A DNA stretch of 64,000 bases from assembly GCF_046630315.1 (NCBI RefSeq), contig NZ_LQBD01000013.1, forward strand, positions 62,001 through 126,000. The letters run 5' to 3'. Shown here in pieces: positions 33,429 through 42,206 of this stretch; position 1 is the first letter of the stretch; each line of letters opens with the position of its first letter. The DNA is from Brucella anthropi_A (GTDB lineage Bacteria; Pseudomonadota; Alphaproteobacteria; Rhizobiales; Rhizobiaceae). The position numbers were made by a program, and so were the translations under genes. The notes under the pieces are model-generated. The model was given only the letters and a program-made list of their open reading frames with translations. It was not told the DNA's origin and did no database searches.

Positions 33429-34724
33429 ATGGCTCATTTCGCAATCAAGCTCCCTGATGTCGGCGAAGGCGTTGCCGAGGCCGAACTTGTCGAATGGCAT
33501 GTGAAAGTGGGCGACATCATCCGCGAGGACGATCTTCTCGCCGCCGTCATGACCGACAAGGCGACGGTGGAAATTCCCTCCTCGCGCGCGGGCAAGGTGA
33601 TCGCCATCAATGGCGAAGTGGGCGAGAAGATCGCCGTTGGCTCCGAACTCGTGCGCCTTGAAATCGAAGGCGGCGCGGCGGAAAAAGCCGAAGCGCCGCA
33701 AGCGCAAGCCGTCGAGCCGGTGGCGCCTGCCGCCGCCGCGCCGGAAGCGCCGGTGCTCCTGCAAACGCCTGTGCCCGAAAAACCCGTCGCGCCGAAGCGT
33801 GAGGGTGCCGCTCGCCCGTTCACCGGCGCCGGCCCGGTTCGGCAGGAAGGCGAAAAGCCGCTCGCCACGCCGTCGGTGAGGCTTCGCGCGCGCGATGCGG
33901 GCATCGATCTGCGCCGCGTCCGCGGTACGGGACCGGCGGGGCGCATCACGCATGAAGACCTCGACGCCTTCTTCCAGATGGAAAGCGGCGCTGCCCCGGC
34001 GGTGTCGGGCTATGCTGCCGATACATCGGTCAATGAAATCAAGGTGATCGGCCTCCGGCGCAAGATCGCCGAGCGCATGGCGGAAGCCAAGCGCCACATT
34101 CCGCACATCACCATTGTCGAGGAAGTCGACGTCACCCAGCTTGAAGAGTTGCGCAGCAGCCTCAACCATGAAAAGAAGGAAGGGCGCCCGCGCCTCACGC
34201 TTCTGCCTTTCGTCATCCGTGCAATTGTGAAGGCGGTCAAGGAACAGCCGGGCCTCAACGCGCATTTTGACGATGAGGCGGATATTATCCGCCAGTTCGG
34301 CGGCGTGCATGTCGGCATCGCCACGCAGACGCCGAACGGCCTCATCGTCCCCGTCGTGCGCCATGCCGAAAGCATGAGCGTGTTTGCGGCGGCGACCGAG
34401 CTTTCCCGTGTTACCGAAGCCGCCCGCAACGGAACGGCCAGGCGCGAGGAACTGACCGGTTCCACCATCACCATCACTTCGCTTGGACCTCTCGGTGCAA
34501 TCGCCACCACCCCGATCATCAACCGTCCGGAAGTCGCGATTGTCGGCATCAACAAGATGGCAGTGCGCCCGATGTGGGACGGCGCGCAATTCGTGCCGCG
34601 CAAGATGATGAACCTTTCATGCAGTTTCGATCACCGGATCATCGACGGCTGGGACGCTGCCGTCTTCGTGCAGAAGCTGAAAAGCCTCGTCGAAACGCCT
34701 GCCATGATTTTTGTAGAGGGATGA
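33429..34724 (+). CDS. bkdB: branched-chain 2-oxoacid dehydrogenase E2 (dihydrolipoyl transacylase)
   Basis: 431 residues. One lipoyl domain (about 1-80) has the lipoylated Lys44 in AVMTDKATVEIPS. A Pro/Ala-rich linker, a peripheral-subunit-binding domain (about 142-178, TPSVRLRARDAGIDLRRVRGTGPAGRITHEDL) and a catalytic 2-oxoacid acyltransferase core ending in SFDHRIIDGWDAAVFV (active-site His and Asp) follow. It transfers the branched acyl group to CoA. It begins directly at the base after the E1-beta stop. Confidence 0.95.
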   Translation: MAHFAIKLPDVGEGVAEAELVEWHVKVGDIIREDDLLAAVMTDKATVEIPSSRAGKVIAINGEVGEKIAVGSELVRLEIEGGAAEKAEAPQAQAVEPVAPAAAAPEAPVLLQTPVPEKPVAPKREGAARPFTGAGPVRQEGEKPLATPSVRLRARDAGIDLRRVRGTGPAGRITHEDLDAFFQMESGAAPAVSGYAADTSVNEIKVIGLRRKIAERMAEAKRHIPHITIVEEVDVTQLEELRSSLNHEKKEGRPRLTLLPFVIRAIVKAVKEQPGLNAHFDDEADIIRQFGGVHVGIATQTPNGLIVPVVRHAESMSVFAAATELSRVTEAARNGTARREELTGSTITITSLGPLGAIATTPIINRPEVAIVGINKMAVRPMWDGAQFVPRKMMNLSCSFDHRIIDGWDAAVFVQKLKSLVETPAMIFVEG

Positions 34725-34728
34725 CCAG

Positions 34729-36123
34729 ATGAGCGAGATTTCCTGCAAACTTCTGATTATCGGCGGCGGTCCCGGCGGCTATGTCTGCGGCATTCGCGCA
34801 GGCCAGCTTGGCATCGATACGGTGCTGGTGGAAAAGACGCGCCTTGGCGGCACCTGCCTCAATGTCGGCTGCATTCCGTCCAAGGCGCTGATCCACGCGG
34901 CGGATGAGTTTCATCGCCTCACCACTTTTGCCGCCAAAGGCCCGCTCGGCATCACGGCGCAAAACCCGGCCATCGATTTCGCCAGAACGCTGGAATGGAA
35001 GGATGGTATTGTAACCCGCCTGAACAGCGGCGTTGCCGGGCTTTTGAAGCGGTCGCGCGTGCGCATGTTCCAGGGGCAGGCGCGGTTTCAGGACGGCAAG
35101 ACCGTGCTGGTCGATACGGATACGGGCCGCCAGACCATTCATGCCGAAAACATCGTGATCGCAACCGGCTCGGTGCCGGTCGAGATCGAGGCTTTGCCGT
35201 TCGGCGGGGCCGTCATTTCCTCCACCGAGGCGCTTTCCCTGGAAAAGATACCGGAGCGGCTCGCCATTGTCGGCGGCGGCTATATCGGGCTTGAAATCGG
35301 AACCGCCTTCGCCAAGCTCGGCGCCAAAGTAACGGTTGTGGAAGCAGCCGACCGCATCCTCCCGCAATATGACGCGGAACTGACCCGCCCCGTGATGGCG
35401 CGGCTGAAGACGCTTGGCGTGGAGGTTCTGACCGGAACGTCCGCCAAGGGGCTGTCAGCGGATGGCAAGGCGTTGGAAATCCGCACGCAGGACGGGGCCG
35501 TCAAGGCGATCGCGGCCGACAGGATCCTCGTGACCGTCGGGCGCAAGCCGCAGACGGATGGCTGGGGCTTGAGCGAAATCCGGCTGGATATGGATGGCCG
35601 TTTCATCCGCATCGATGATCGCTGCCGCACCTCGATGCGCGGGGTCTATGCCATCGGCGACGTCACCGGCGAACCGATGCTGGCGCATCGCGCCATGGCG
35701 CAGGGCGAGATGGTGGCCGAAATCATCGCTGGCGGCAAACATGTGTGGGACAAGCGCTGCATCCCCGCCGTCTGCTTCACGGACCCGGAAATCGTGACTG
35801 TCGGTCTTTCGCCCGATGAGGCCCGCAAGGCCGGGCATGATATCCAGGCTGGCCTTTTTCCGTTTCAGGCCAATGGCCGCGCCATGACGATGGAACGTGA
35901 CGATGGCATGGTGCGCGTGGTCGCCCGCGCGGACAATCATGTCATTTTGGGTATTCAGGCAGTCGGGGCCGGGATTTCGGAACTGTCGGCCGCTTTTGCG
36001 CAAGCCGTGGAAATGGGCGCGCGTCTGGAAGATATTGCAGGCACGATCCATGCGCACCCGACCTTGAGCGAAGGGCTGGCCGAAGCCAGCATGAAAGCGC
36101 TCGGCCACGCTCTACATGTTTGA
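34729..36123 (+). CDS. lpdV: dihydrolipoyl dehydrogenase (E3)
   Basis: 464 residues. FAD motif LLIIGGGPGGYVCGIRAGQLG, redox disulfide GGTCLNVGCIPSKAL (Cys43 and Cys48), NAD motif IVGGGYIGLEIGTAFAKLG and the C-terminal HAHPTLSEGL with the catalytic His. It reoxidises the E2 lipoyl group. The start is 4 bp after E2. Its last 12 bp overlap the 3' end of the convergent SURF1 gene. Confidence 0.95.
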   Translation: MSEISCKLLIIGGGPGGYVCGIRAGQLGIDTVLVEKTRLGGTCLNVGCIPSKALIHAADEFHRLTTFAAKGPLGITAQNPAIDFARTLEWKDGIVTRLNSGVAGLLKRSRVRMFQGQARFQDGKTVLVDTDTGRQTIHAENIVIATGSVPVEIEALPFGGAVISSTEALSLEKIPERLAIVGGGYIGLEIGTAFAKLGAKVTVVEAADRILPQYDAELTRPVMARLKTLGVEVLTGTSAKGLSADGKALEIRTQDGAVKAIAADRILVTVGRKPQTDGWGLSEIRLDMDGRFIRIDDRCRTSMRGVYAIGDVTGEPMLAHRAMAQGEMVAEIIAGGKHVWDKRCIPAVCFTDPEIVTVGLSPDEARKAGHDIQAGLFPFQANGRAMTMERDDGMVRVVARADNHVILGIQAVGAGISELSAAFAQAVEMGARLEDIAGTIHAHPTLSEGLAEASMKALGHALHV

Positions 36124-36870
36124 CGATTTACGCTCGTGCCGCCAGACGAAGATGGCGGCACCGGCAACCATGGCCGCCAGCGCAAACCATGTGATGGCAT
36201 AGGAAAGGTGGCTGTTGCGGAACTTCACCACCGTCAATCCGCCGATGGGAAGCGTCCCCGCGCCGGACGATGCATCGGCATCGATGAAATAAGGCGCGAC
36301 GGGCCCGAGATTGTCCTTTTCGGCAAAGGCCGCAACATCGCGTGAGTTCCAGTTGTCGCGCGCCGGATCGTTCGGGCGGAGGAAAAATCCGCCCGGTTCA
36401 GGCATGCGCAGCAAGCCTGTGACGGTCGTTTCTCCCGCTATCTGCGTTTCCAGCCGTGATGACGGATCGCGCTTGTCGCCGGGGACAAAACCCCGATTGA
36501 TGAATGTCAGCGCTCCGTCCGGCGAACGCATCGGCGTCAGCACCCAATAGCCCGCGCCGCGCTCGGTCAGCGCATGGACCAGAACTTCCTTGTCATTCAG
36601 ATAGGTGCCGGTCAGCGCGACATGACGATATTCGTCTTCCTTTTGGTTGACATTGGCCCAGTCGTCCTTTCCGGGTGCTGCGACCGGCGCGGCATGAACG
36701 CGCGCATCGACCCTGGCGATCAGATCGAGCTTCCATTGCAGCCGCTCCACCTGCCAGATGCCTAATCCCGTGAAAAGAATGAAGAAAATCCCCCCCAAGA
36801 CCGACATCAGGCCAAGGAAGAAGCGGGAGGAAGTCTTCTGGATCACTTGTCCATTCCGGGGGGAGGGCAT
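36112..36870 (-). CDS. SURF1 family protein
   Basis: 252 residues from the ATG of MPSPRNGQVIQ, with AAGGA 7 bases upstream; a longer in-frame start is less likely. Two transmembrane helices, near 22-42 and at the C-terminus, flank a periplasmic domain. GLGIWQVERLQWKLDLI (the GxWQxxR signature), INRGFVPGDKRD and LSYAITWFALAA are conserved. SURF1 helps heme a insertion into aa3 oxidase. No cox genes are nearby, so here it stands apart from its usual context. Confidence 0.9.
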   Translation of the reverse strand: MPSPRNGQVIQKTSSRFFLGLMSVLGGIFFILFTGLGIWQVERLQWKLDLIARVDARVHAAPVAAPGKDDWANVNQKEDEYRHVALTGTYLNDKEVLVHALTERGAGYWVLTPMRSPDGALTFINRGFVPGDKRDPSSRLETQIAGETTVTGLLRMPEPGGFFLRPNDPARDNWNSRDVAAFAEKDNLGPVAPYFIDADASSGAGTLPIGGLTVVKFRNSHLSYAITWFALAAMVAGAAIFVWRHERKSSNM

Positions 36871-37066
36871 CGTCTTGTCCTTCAATAGCGGCAGCCAGTG
36901 GCCTTCTATAACAAAAATGCAATGGCAAGAAAGGGCAGGACCACAAAAGAACGTGATTGCGGGGAAACGCGCGCGATCATGTGCGATCAACGGCAAAAAT
37001 ACAGCGCCTGCCGCACTGTGGTGAGTGCGTGGCGCTTAAGCAGGATCAAACTCTATTGCTTCGTTC

Positions 37067-37252
37067 TCAGGCAAGCTTATGAACTTTGCGCCTGCGATGC
37101 GAATAGCCGCCCTTCGACAGGCGCAATACGTTGCAAACCTGTGTCTTGTCTTCCGAGGGCTTTGGCATCTGCTCGTGAATGCGAAGCAAAATCTGCTGTG
37201 TGACCGTGCGATCCCTGTCCGTGGCTACAGGGCCGATAATAATGCTCTTCAT
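37067..37252 (-). CDS. possible small basic hypothetical protein
   Basis: 61 residues beginning MKSIIIGPVATDRDRTVTQQ and ending in a basic tail, SHRRRKVHKLA. I do not recognise it. In favour: GGGAGA sits 8 bases before the ATG on the minus strand, and the frame is isolated in a 588-bp gap. Against: it is short and has no domain, and an overlapping frame starting at 37259 is similar in length. It could equally be chance. Confidence 0.3.
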   Translation of the reverse strand: MKSIIIGPVATDRDRTVTQQILLRIHEQMPKPSEDKTQVCNVLRLSKGGYSHRRRKVHKLA

Positions 37253-37404
37253 CGATCATTCTCCCTGTCTTCTTGGCCTGAAACGGCTTCGAAAGCCGTC
37301 CCGACCGATTATCAAGAATGGACCAATGAATGAAGTATTAACCAAATTTTACATCTTGACAAGTGCATCGGCGCAACAGTTTCCACCCCATTGGCAAGGC
37401 ATGG

Positions 37405-37438
37405 AAAAAGCCCGATCGCGTGTGCGATCAGGCTTTTT
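37405..37438 (-). terminator. rho-independent terminator of the ftsK-like gene
   Basis: AAAAAGCC (37405-37412) with GGCTTTTT (37431-37438) and GATCGC (37414-37419) with GCGATC (37424-37429) give a long stem with a 4-base loop. Read on the minus strand the one mismatch becomes a G-U wobble. It lies 21 bp past the stop. Confidence 0.85.
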
Positions 37439-37458
37439 CTGTTCCTCTATGCCGCCGG

Positions 37459-39930
37459 TCAGTCGCGGTTGCCGGTCAGGATTTCGCGTTTTCCCACATG
37501 ATTGGCGGGGCCGACCAGCCCGTCCTTTTCCATGCGCTCCACAAGGGAGGCGGCGCGGTTATAACCGATGCCGAGACGGCGCTGGATATAGGATGTAGAG
37601 CACTTCTTGTCGCGCATCACCACCTTGACGGCCTGTTCGTAAACATCGTCGCCGTCTTCCGAACCCATGGCGGTCGCATCGAACACGGCCGCCTCCTGGG
37701 TTGCGTCTTCTTCTTCCTCGTCTTCCGTGACGGTCGCCAGATAATCCGGGCGTCCCTGTTCCTTCAGATGGTTGACCACCTTTTCGACTTCCTCATCGGA
37801 AACGAACGGGCCGTGGACACGGACGATGCGCCCGCCGCCTGCCATGTGCAGCATGTCGCCCTGACCGAGAAGCTGCTCGGCGCCCATTTCGCCAAGGATC
37901 GTGCGGCTGTCGATCTTCGAGGTGACCTGGAAGGAAATACGGGTCGGGAAATTGGCCTTGATCGTGCCGGTGATGACATCGACCGACGGGCGCTGCGTGG
38001 CCATGATGAGGTGGATGCCGGCGGCACGCGCCATCTGGGCCAGACGCTGGACGGCGCCTTCGATATCCTTGCCCGCAACCATCATCAGGTCGGCCATCTC
38101 ATCGATGATGACCACGATATAGGGCATCGGCGTGAGATCGAGTTCTTCCTGAATATAGGTCGGCTCGCCTGTTTCCTTGTCGAAGCCGGATTGCACCGTG
38201 CACATTACGGTTTCGCCCTTGCCCTTGGCGGAAGCCGCGCGGGCATTGAAGCCTTCGATGTTGCGCACGCCGAGACGGGCCATCTTGCGATAGCGCTCTT
38301 CCATCTCGCGCACGGCCCATTTCAGCGCCACGACCGCCTTCTTGGGATCGGTGACAACAGGCGTCAGGAGGTGCGGAATGCCGTCATAGATGGACAGTTC
38401 CAGCATCTTCGGATCGACCATGATGAGGCGGCATTCTTCCGGCTTGAAGCGGTAGAGCAGCGACAGGATCATGGTGTTGATCGCAACCGACTTGCCCGAC
38501 CCCGTGGTGCCCGCCACCAGAAGGTGGGGCATCTTGGCCAGTTCCGCGATGATCGGCTCGCCGCCGATGCCCTTGCCGAGGCAAAGCGGCAGGCGGTAGT
38601 TCGAAGCCTCGAAGGTGCGGCTGTCGATCATTTCGCGAAGATAGACGGTTTCGCGATTGGCGTTCGGCAGTTCGATGCCGATGACATTGCGGCCCGGAAC
38701 CACGGCCACGCGGGCGGAAAGCGCCGACATGGAGCGGGCAATATCGTCGGCAAGGCCGATGACGCGCGAGGATTTCACGCCGGGGGCCGGTTCGAACTCA
38801 TAAAGCGTGACCACCGGGCCGGGGCGGACATGGATGATCTCGCCGCGCACACCGAAATCCTCCAGCACGCTTTCGAGAAGTCCTGCACTGCGCTCCAGCA
38901 TTTCCTGCGTGATGACATTTCCATCCTGTTCGGGCGGCAGCTGCAGGAGATCGCGCGGCGGAAATTCATAAGCGCCATGCATGACCGGGGCTTCGGCGCG
39001 GGGGAGGGGCTGCGGCTGGTAAAGCGCAATCGACGGCGCGGCCCTGACCGGAGCAGGGGTTTCGAAGACAGGTTCAGCCACCGCCTCGACGACATGTTCT
39101 TCCGCTTCCGCGACCGCCAGAACGACGTCGTCTTCGGTGGCCTCACCGGCCATGTCCGGGATGATTTCCGGCTCGGATACGACCGGCTGCGGGGCGGGCA
39201 TTTCAACGTCGGCGGCGGCGATCGGTTCCGGCGCGGCCATCTCCACGGGCGCCGGCGCTGCCGGCATTTCCGCAACCGGCTGGACGGGAGCAGCGGCCTC
39301 CGGCTCGGGCTGCTTGTTCCATTCGCGAATACGGAATTGCGCCAGAATGGATTCCACCGTCGGCGCGGGCTTGCGCGGCTCGACCGGCATGGCGGAAACG
39401 AGCGGCGCGGCCGATACAGGCGCCAGATCGATGTCGCAACCTTCCCAGAAGGCGAAATCGGACAGATAGGCAAAGGCGGATGGCGCAGCCGGGGCTGCGG
39501 TCTCGATACGGTCCGGCGTCACCTCCGCTGCCGTTTCCACCGGCGCGCCGGCAACGGGAATCGCAGGCATTGCCGGAGGCACCGGCGCGACAGGCGAACG
39601 AACCATGCTCTCGGATACGGTTTTCTGGAGTTCGGCAACGGCCATGGGCTGGGCTTCGGCGACCTTCTCGACACTGATCGCAGGCGCGGCTTCTGCCCGG
39701 ACCTGCGGGCGCTCGCTGATGCCCGGCAGTTCCTCGCCGCGGCGGCGCAGGAGTTCCACCTCCGGCGTGCGGGTGAAGCGCACATTCGCACCCAGCGAAA
39801 AATGGATTTTCCAGGCATCGTCACTCGCCGGATTGTGGCTTCCCGTCTGGCCGCGAGGCTGTTTCGGGTCCTGAGCGTTCTCTGCACGATTTCCTGTCGA
39901 GTGGGGGAAATTTTCTCTCAAATTACGCAT
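37459..39930 (-). CDS. FtsK/SpoIIIE-type DNA translocase without membrane domain
   Basis: 823 residues. The first ~330 are hydrophilic and Ala/Pro/Glu-rich with no transmembrane helix. Then come the FtsK alpha domain (ERSAGLLESVLEDFGVRGEIIHVRPGPVVTLYEFEPAPGVK), the RecA-like beta domain with Walker A GTTGSGKS (about 473-480) and Walker B IVVIIDEMADLM (about 603-612), ATQRPSVDVITGTIKANFP, and a C-terminal gamma winged helix (about 760-823, CSTSYIQRRLGIGYNRAASLVERME) that would read KOPS-like DNA motifs. It is likely a soluble paralog of septal FtsK. It pumps DNA using ATP; its precise role in chromosome handling is unknown. Monocistronic. Confidence 0.88.
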   Translation of the reverse strand: MRNLRENFPHSTGNRAENAQDPKQPRGQTGSHNPASDDAWKIHFSLGANVRFTRTPEVELLRRRGEELPGISERPQVRAEAAPAISVEKVAEAQPMAVAELQKTVSESMVRSPVAPVPPAMPAIPVAGAPVETAAEVTPDRIETAAPAAPSAFAYLSDFAFWEGCDIDLAPVSAAPLVSAMPVEPRKPAPTVESILAQFRIREWNKQPEPEAAAPVQPVAEMPAAPAPVEMAAPEPIAAADVEMPAPQPVVSEPEIIPDMAGEATEDDVVLAVAEAEEHVVEAVAEPVFETPAPVRAAPSIALYQPQPLPRAEAPVMHGAYEFPPRDLLQLPPEQDGNVITQEMLERSAGLLESVLEDFGVRGEIIHVRPGPVVTLYEFEPAPGVKSSRVIGLADDIARSMSALSARVAVVPGRNVIGIELPNANRETVYLREMIDSRTFEASNYRLPLCLGKGIGGEPIIAELAKMPHLLVAGTTGSGKSVAINTMILSLLYRFKPEECRLIMVDPKMLELSIYDGIPHLLTPVVTDPKKAVVALKWAVREMEERYRKMARLGVRNIEGFNARAASAKGKGETVMCTVQSGFDKETGEPTYIQEELDLTPMPYIVVIIDEMADLMMVAGKDIEGAVQRLAQMARAAGIHLIMATQRPSVDVITGTIKANFPTRISFQVTSKIDSRTILGEMGAEQLLGQGDMLHMAGGGRIVRVHGPFVSDEEVEKVVNHLKEQGRPDYLATVTEDEEEEDATQEAAVFDATAMGSEDGDDVYEQAVKVVMRDKKCSTSYIQRRLGIGYNRAASLVERMEKDGLVGPANHVGKREILTGNRD

Positions 39931-40240
39931 GATACCTGAACCATGAATACTATCGCCTGAATGAGCCCAAGTAATAAAAAATGAAGGTTAACAACCCCCT
40001 TCCGAAATGCGCGGAACGACAGAAATTTCTTGTGGCGGCCATGCCGTCACGAGCGGCGAAGCCGGCGAAAAAACACCCCAGGTTGCACATTAAAACCTTT
40101 TGATATCAACGATATAAAGCGCGTTCTTATATTAAATTATACGATTATAAGACAATCAAGGGTAGTTTTCGGCGCCTGTTCATTTCGATCCGGAAAACCG
40201 GCCCGGCGTCAAAAGCGACAGGGGCCGGGAGACTCCCCCC
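39931..40240. other. intergenic region upstream of the ftsK-like gene
   Basis: 310 bp, AT-rich especially at 40085-40165, with TTGATATCAACGATATAA-like tracts. No gene. It holds the promoter of the ftsK-like gene and the 3' region of macB. Confidence 0.4.
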
Positions 40241-42205
40241 TCAATCCCGTGCGAGCGCCACGACAGGGTCGAGCTTCGAGGCGTTGCGGGCCGGAATGAA
40301 GCCGAAACCGATGCCGATCAGGCTGGAGCAGACGAGCGCGATCACCATGGATGCAGGCGAATAAATAAGCTGGAACATCGAACTGAACTGCGCGAACAGC
40401 ACGCCGAATCCTGCCGCGATAAGAACGCCGAGAACGCCGCCGATGAGGCAGACCAACACCGCCTCGATCAGGAATTGCTGCAAAATATCGCTCTGGCGGG
40501 CCCCGATGGCCATGCGGACGCCGATCTCGTTGATTCTCTCCGATACGGCCACGAGCATGATGTTCATCACGCCGATGCCGCCGACGAAAAGCGATATGCC
40601 CGCAATGCTGGAGATGAGAAGGGCGAGCGTCGCGGTCGTGGCCGCGATGGTCTTTTGCAGGCTGTCTGTATTGAAGATCGAGAAATCCTTCTCGCCATGC
40701 CGCTTGGTCAGAAAGGCGGTTATCATCTTTTCGGCTTCCGCCGGGTCCATCGTGTCGGCGACGCGCACGAGGATCATCTGGAGGGAGCGCGAGCCGGTCA
40801 TGCGGGTCTGCACGGTTGAGTAGGGCAGGTAGACTTCCATCGTCTGGGCGCTGCCCATGCCCTGTTCCTCGGCCTTGACCACGCCGACGATCCGCACCGG
40901 CACCTTGTTGAGAAGGATGATCCTGCCGATGACGGAACCCGCCTCGCGCGGAAACAGGGTGGTCCTTGCGGTTTCGTCGATCACAGCCACCTGTGCCAGA
41001 TCGTCCACATTCTGCTGATCGAAAAAGCGGCCTTCCAACAGCTTGCTGTTGCGCGTGACAAAATATTCCGCCCCGACACCGTTGACTGAAACGCTGACTT
41101 CCTTGTCGCTGACGCGAATGGTGGAACTGGTCGAGTCATATGGCGTGGCCGCCACGACATAGGGCAGCCTGGCGATCTCCCTGGCGTCGCTGAGATTGAG
41201 CGTCGTGATCTGGGCCGCTTTCAGGTCGCCAAATCCCTTGCCGGGACTGATATAGAGCGTATTGGTGCCAAGATTGCTGATGCCTTCCAGGATCTGGCGT
41301 TGCGAGCCCTGGCCGAGCGCCACCACACAAACGACCGAGGCCGTACCGATGATGATGCCGAGCATCGTCAGGAACGTGCGCAGCCGATGCGCATTCATCG
41401 AGCGGAGCGCCATTGCGAAGGCCTCGTTGAAGCGGTCGCGCATCCCGGCGAGATGGCCGGGCCTGGCGGGCGGCTCCTTTTCGGCTGCGGCTTCGGCCGC
41501 GGGCCGCAGGGCGTCCGCGCTTTTCGTATCGGAGATGATTTCGCCATCGCGGATTTCGATGATGCGCTGCGCGCGTGCTGCAACCTGCCGGTCATGTGTG
41601 ACGATGATGACCGTTCGGCCCTCGCGGTTCAGCTCCTGAAGGATGCCGAGGACTTCTTCGCCGCTATGGCTGTCGAGCGCGCCTGTCGGCTCGTCGGCAA
41701 GGATCACATCCGCATTGTTGATGAGGGCGCGGGCGATGGAGACACGCTGCTGCTGCCCGCCGGAAAGCTGGCTTGGCCTGTGGTGCGTGCGCTCGCCCAT
41801 GCCGAGCCGGCGAAGCAGCATTTGCGCCCTTTCGCGCCGCCGCTCTTTTCCCTGTCCGGCATAAATGGCAGGAATCTCCACATTTCCAACCGCATCCAGC
41901 TCGCCAAGGAGGTGATAACGCTGGAAAATGAACCCGAAATGTTCACGCCGCAATTGCGCCAGCTCATCGGCTTCAAGCTCCGATGTCGCGCGGCCGGAGA
42001 TCAGATATTCGCCCTCCGACGGACGGTCCAGGCAGCCCAGAATGTTCATCAGCGTGGATTTGCCCGAGCCGGACGCGCCGATGATCGCCACCATCTCGCC
42101 GCGCTCGATGGTCAGGTTCACATGGTTGAGAACCGTCGTGAAGTCGTCACCCGACGGATAGCGGCGCGAAACACCCTTGAGCGAGAGGAGCGGCGCATCA
42201 TTCAT
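40241..42205 (-). CDS. macB: MacB-type macrolide/peptide efflux ABC transporter (ATPase-permease)
   Basis: 654 residues. The N-terminal ATPase has Walker A GASGSGKSTLM, FIFQRYHLLGELDAVGNVEIP, signature LSGGQQQRVSIARALI and Walker B VILADEPTGALDS. The membrane part has one helix near 280, a large periplasmic domain, and three C-terminal helices with INEIGVRMAIGARQSDILQQFLIEA, the MacB/FtsX signature. It acts as the inner-membrane motor of a tripartite exporter with the MacA- and NodT-like proteins encoded just upstream on the same strand. Substrates cannot be predicted. Confidence 0.92.
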   Translation of the reverse strand: MNDAPLLSLKGVSRRYPSGDDFTTVLNHVNLTIERGEMVAIIGASGSGKSTLMNILGCLDRPSEGEYLISGRATSELEADELAQLRREHFGFIFQRYHLLGELDAVGNVEIPAIYAGQGKERRRERAQMLLRRLGMGERTHHRPSQLSGGQQQRVSIARALINNADVILADEPTGALDSHSGEEVLGILQELNREGRTVIIVTHDRQVAARAQRIIEIRDGEIISDTKSADALRPAAEAAAEKEPPARPGHLAGMRDRFNEAFAMALRSMNAHRLRTFLTMLGIIIGTASVVCVVALGQGSQRQILEGISNLGTNTLYISPGKGFGDLKAAQITTLNLSDAREIARLPYVVAATPYDSTSSTIRVSDKEVSVSVNGVGAEYFVTRNSKLLEGRFFDQQNVDDLAQVAVIDETARTTLFPREAGSVIGRIILLNKVPVRIVGVVKAEEQGMGSAQTMEVYLPYSTVQTRMTGSRSLQMILVRVADTMDPAEAEKMITAFLTKRHGEKDFSIFNTDSLQKTIAATTATLALLISSIAGISLFVGGIGVMNIMLVAVSERINEIGVRMAIGARQSDILQQFLIEAVLVCLIGGVLGVLIAAGFGVLFAQFSSMFQLIYSPASMVIALVCSSLIGIGFGFIPARNASKLDPVVALARD

Positions 42206-42206
42206 G

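Larger units (their letters stand above)
36871..37458. other. intergenic region SURF1 / ftsK-like gene
   Basis: 588 bp. It holds one possible small gene on the minus strand (37067-37252) and the strong terminator of the ftsK-like gene (37405-37438). The rest (36871-37066 and 37260-37400) shows nothing recognisable beyond a presumed SURF1 promoter. Confidence 0.4.

Noticed and set aside
37363..39939. Very long plus-strand open frame (858 codons) opposite the ftsK-like gene
   Set aside because: It is rich in His, Arg and Gly with no domain, and mirrors the codon bias of the real minus-strand gene; the ftsK frame has full motifs.
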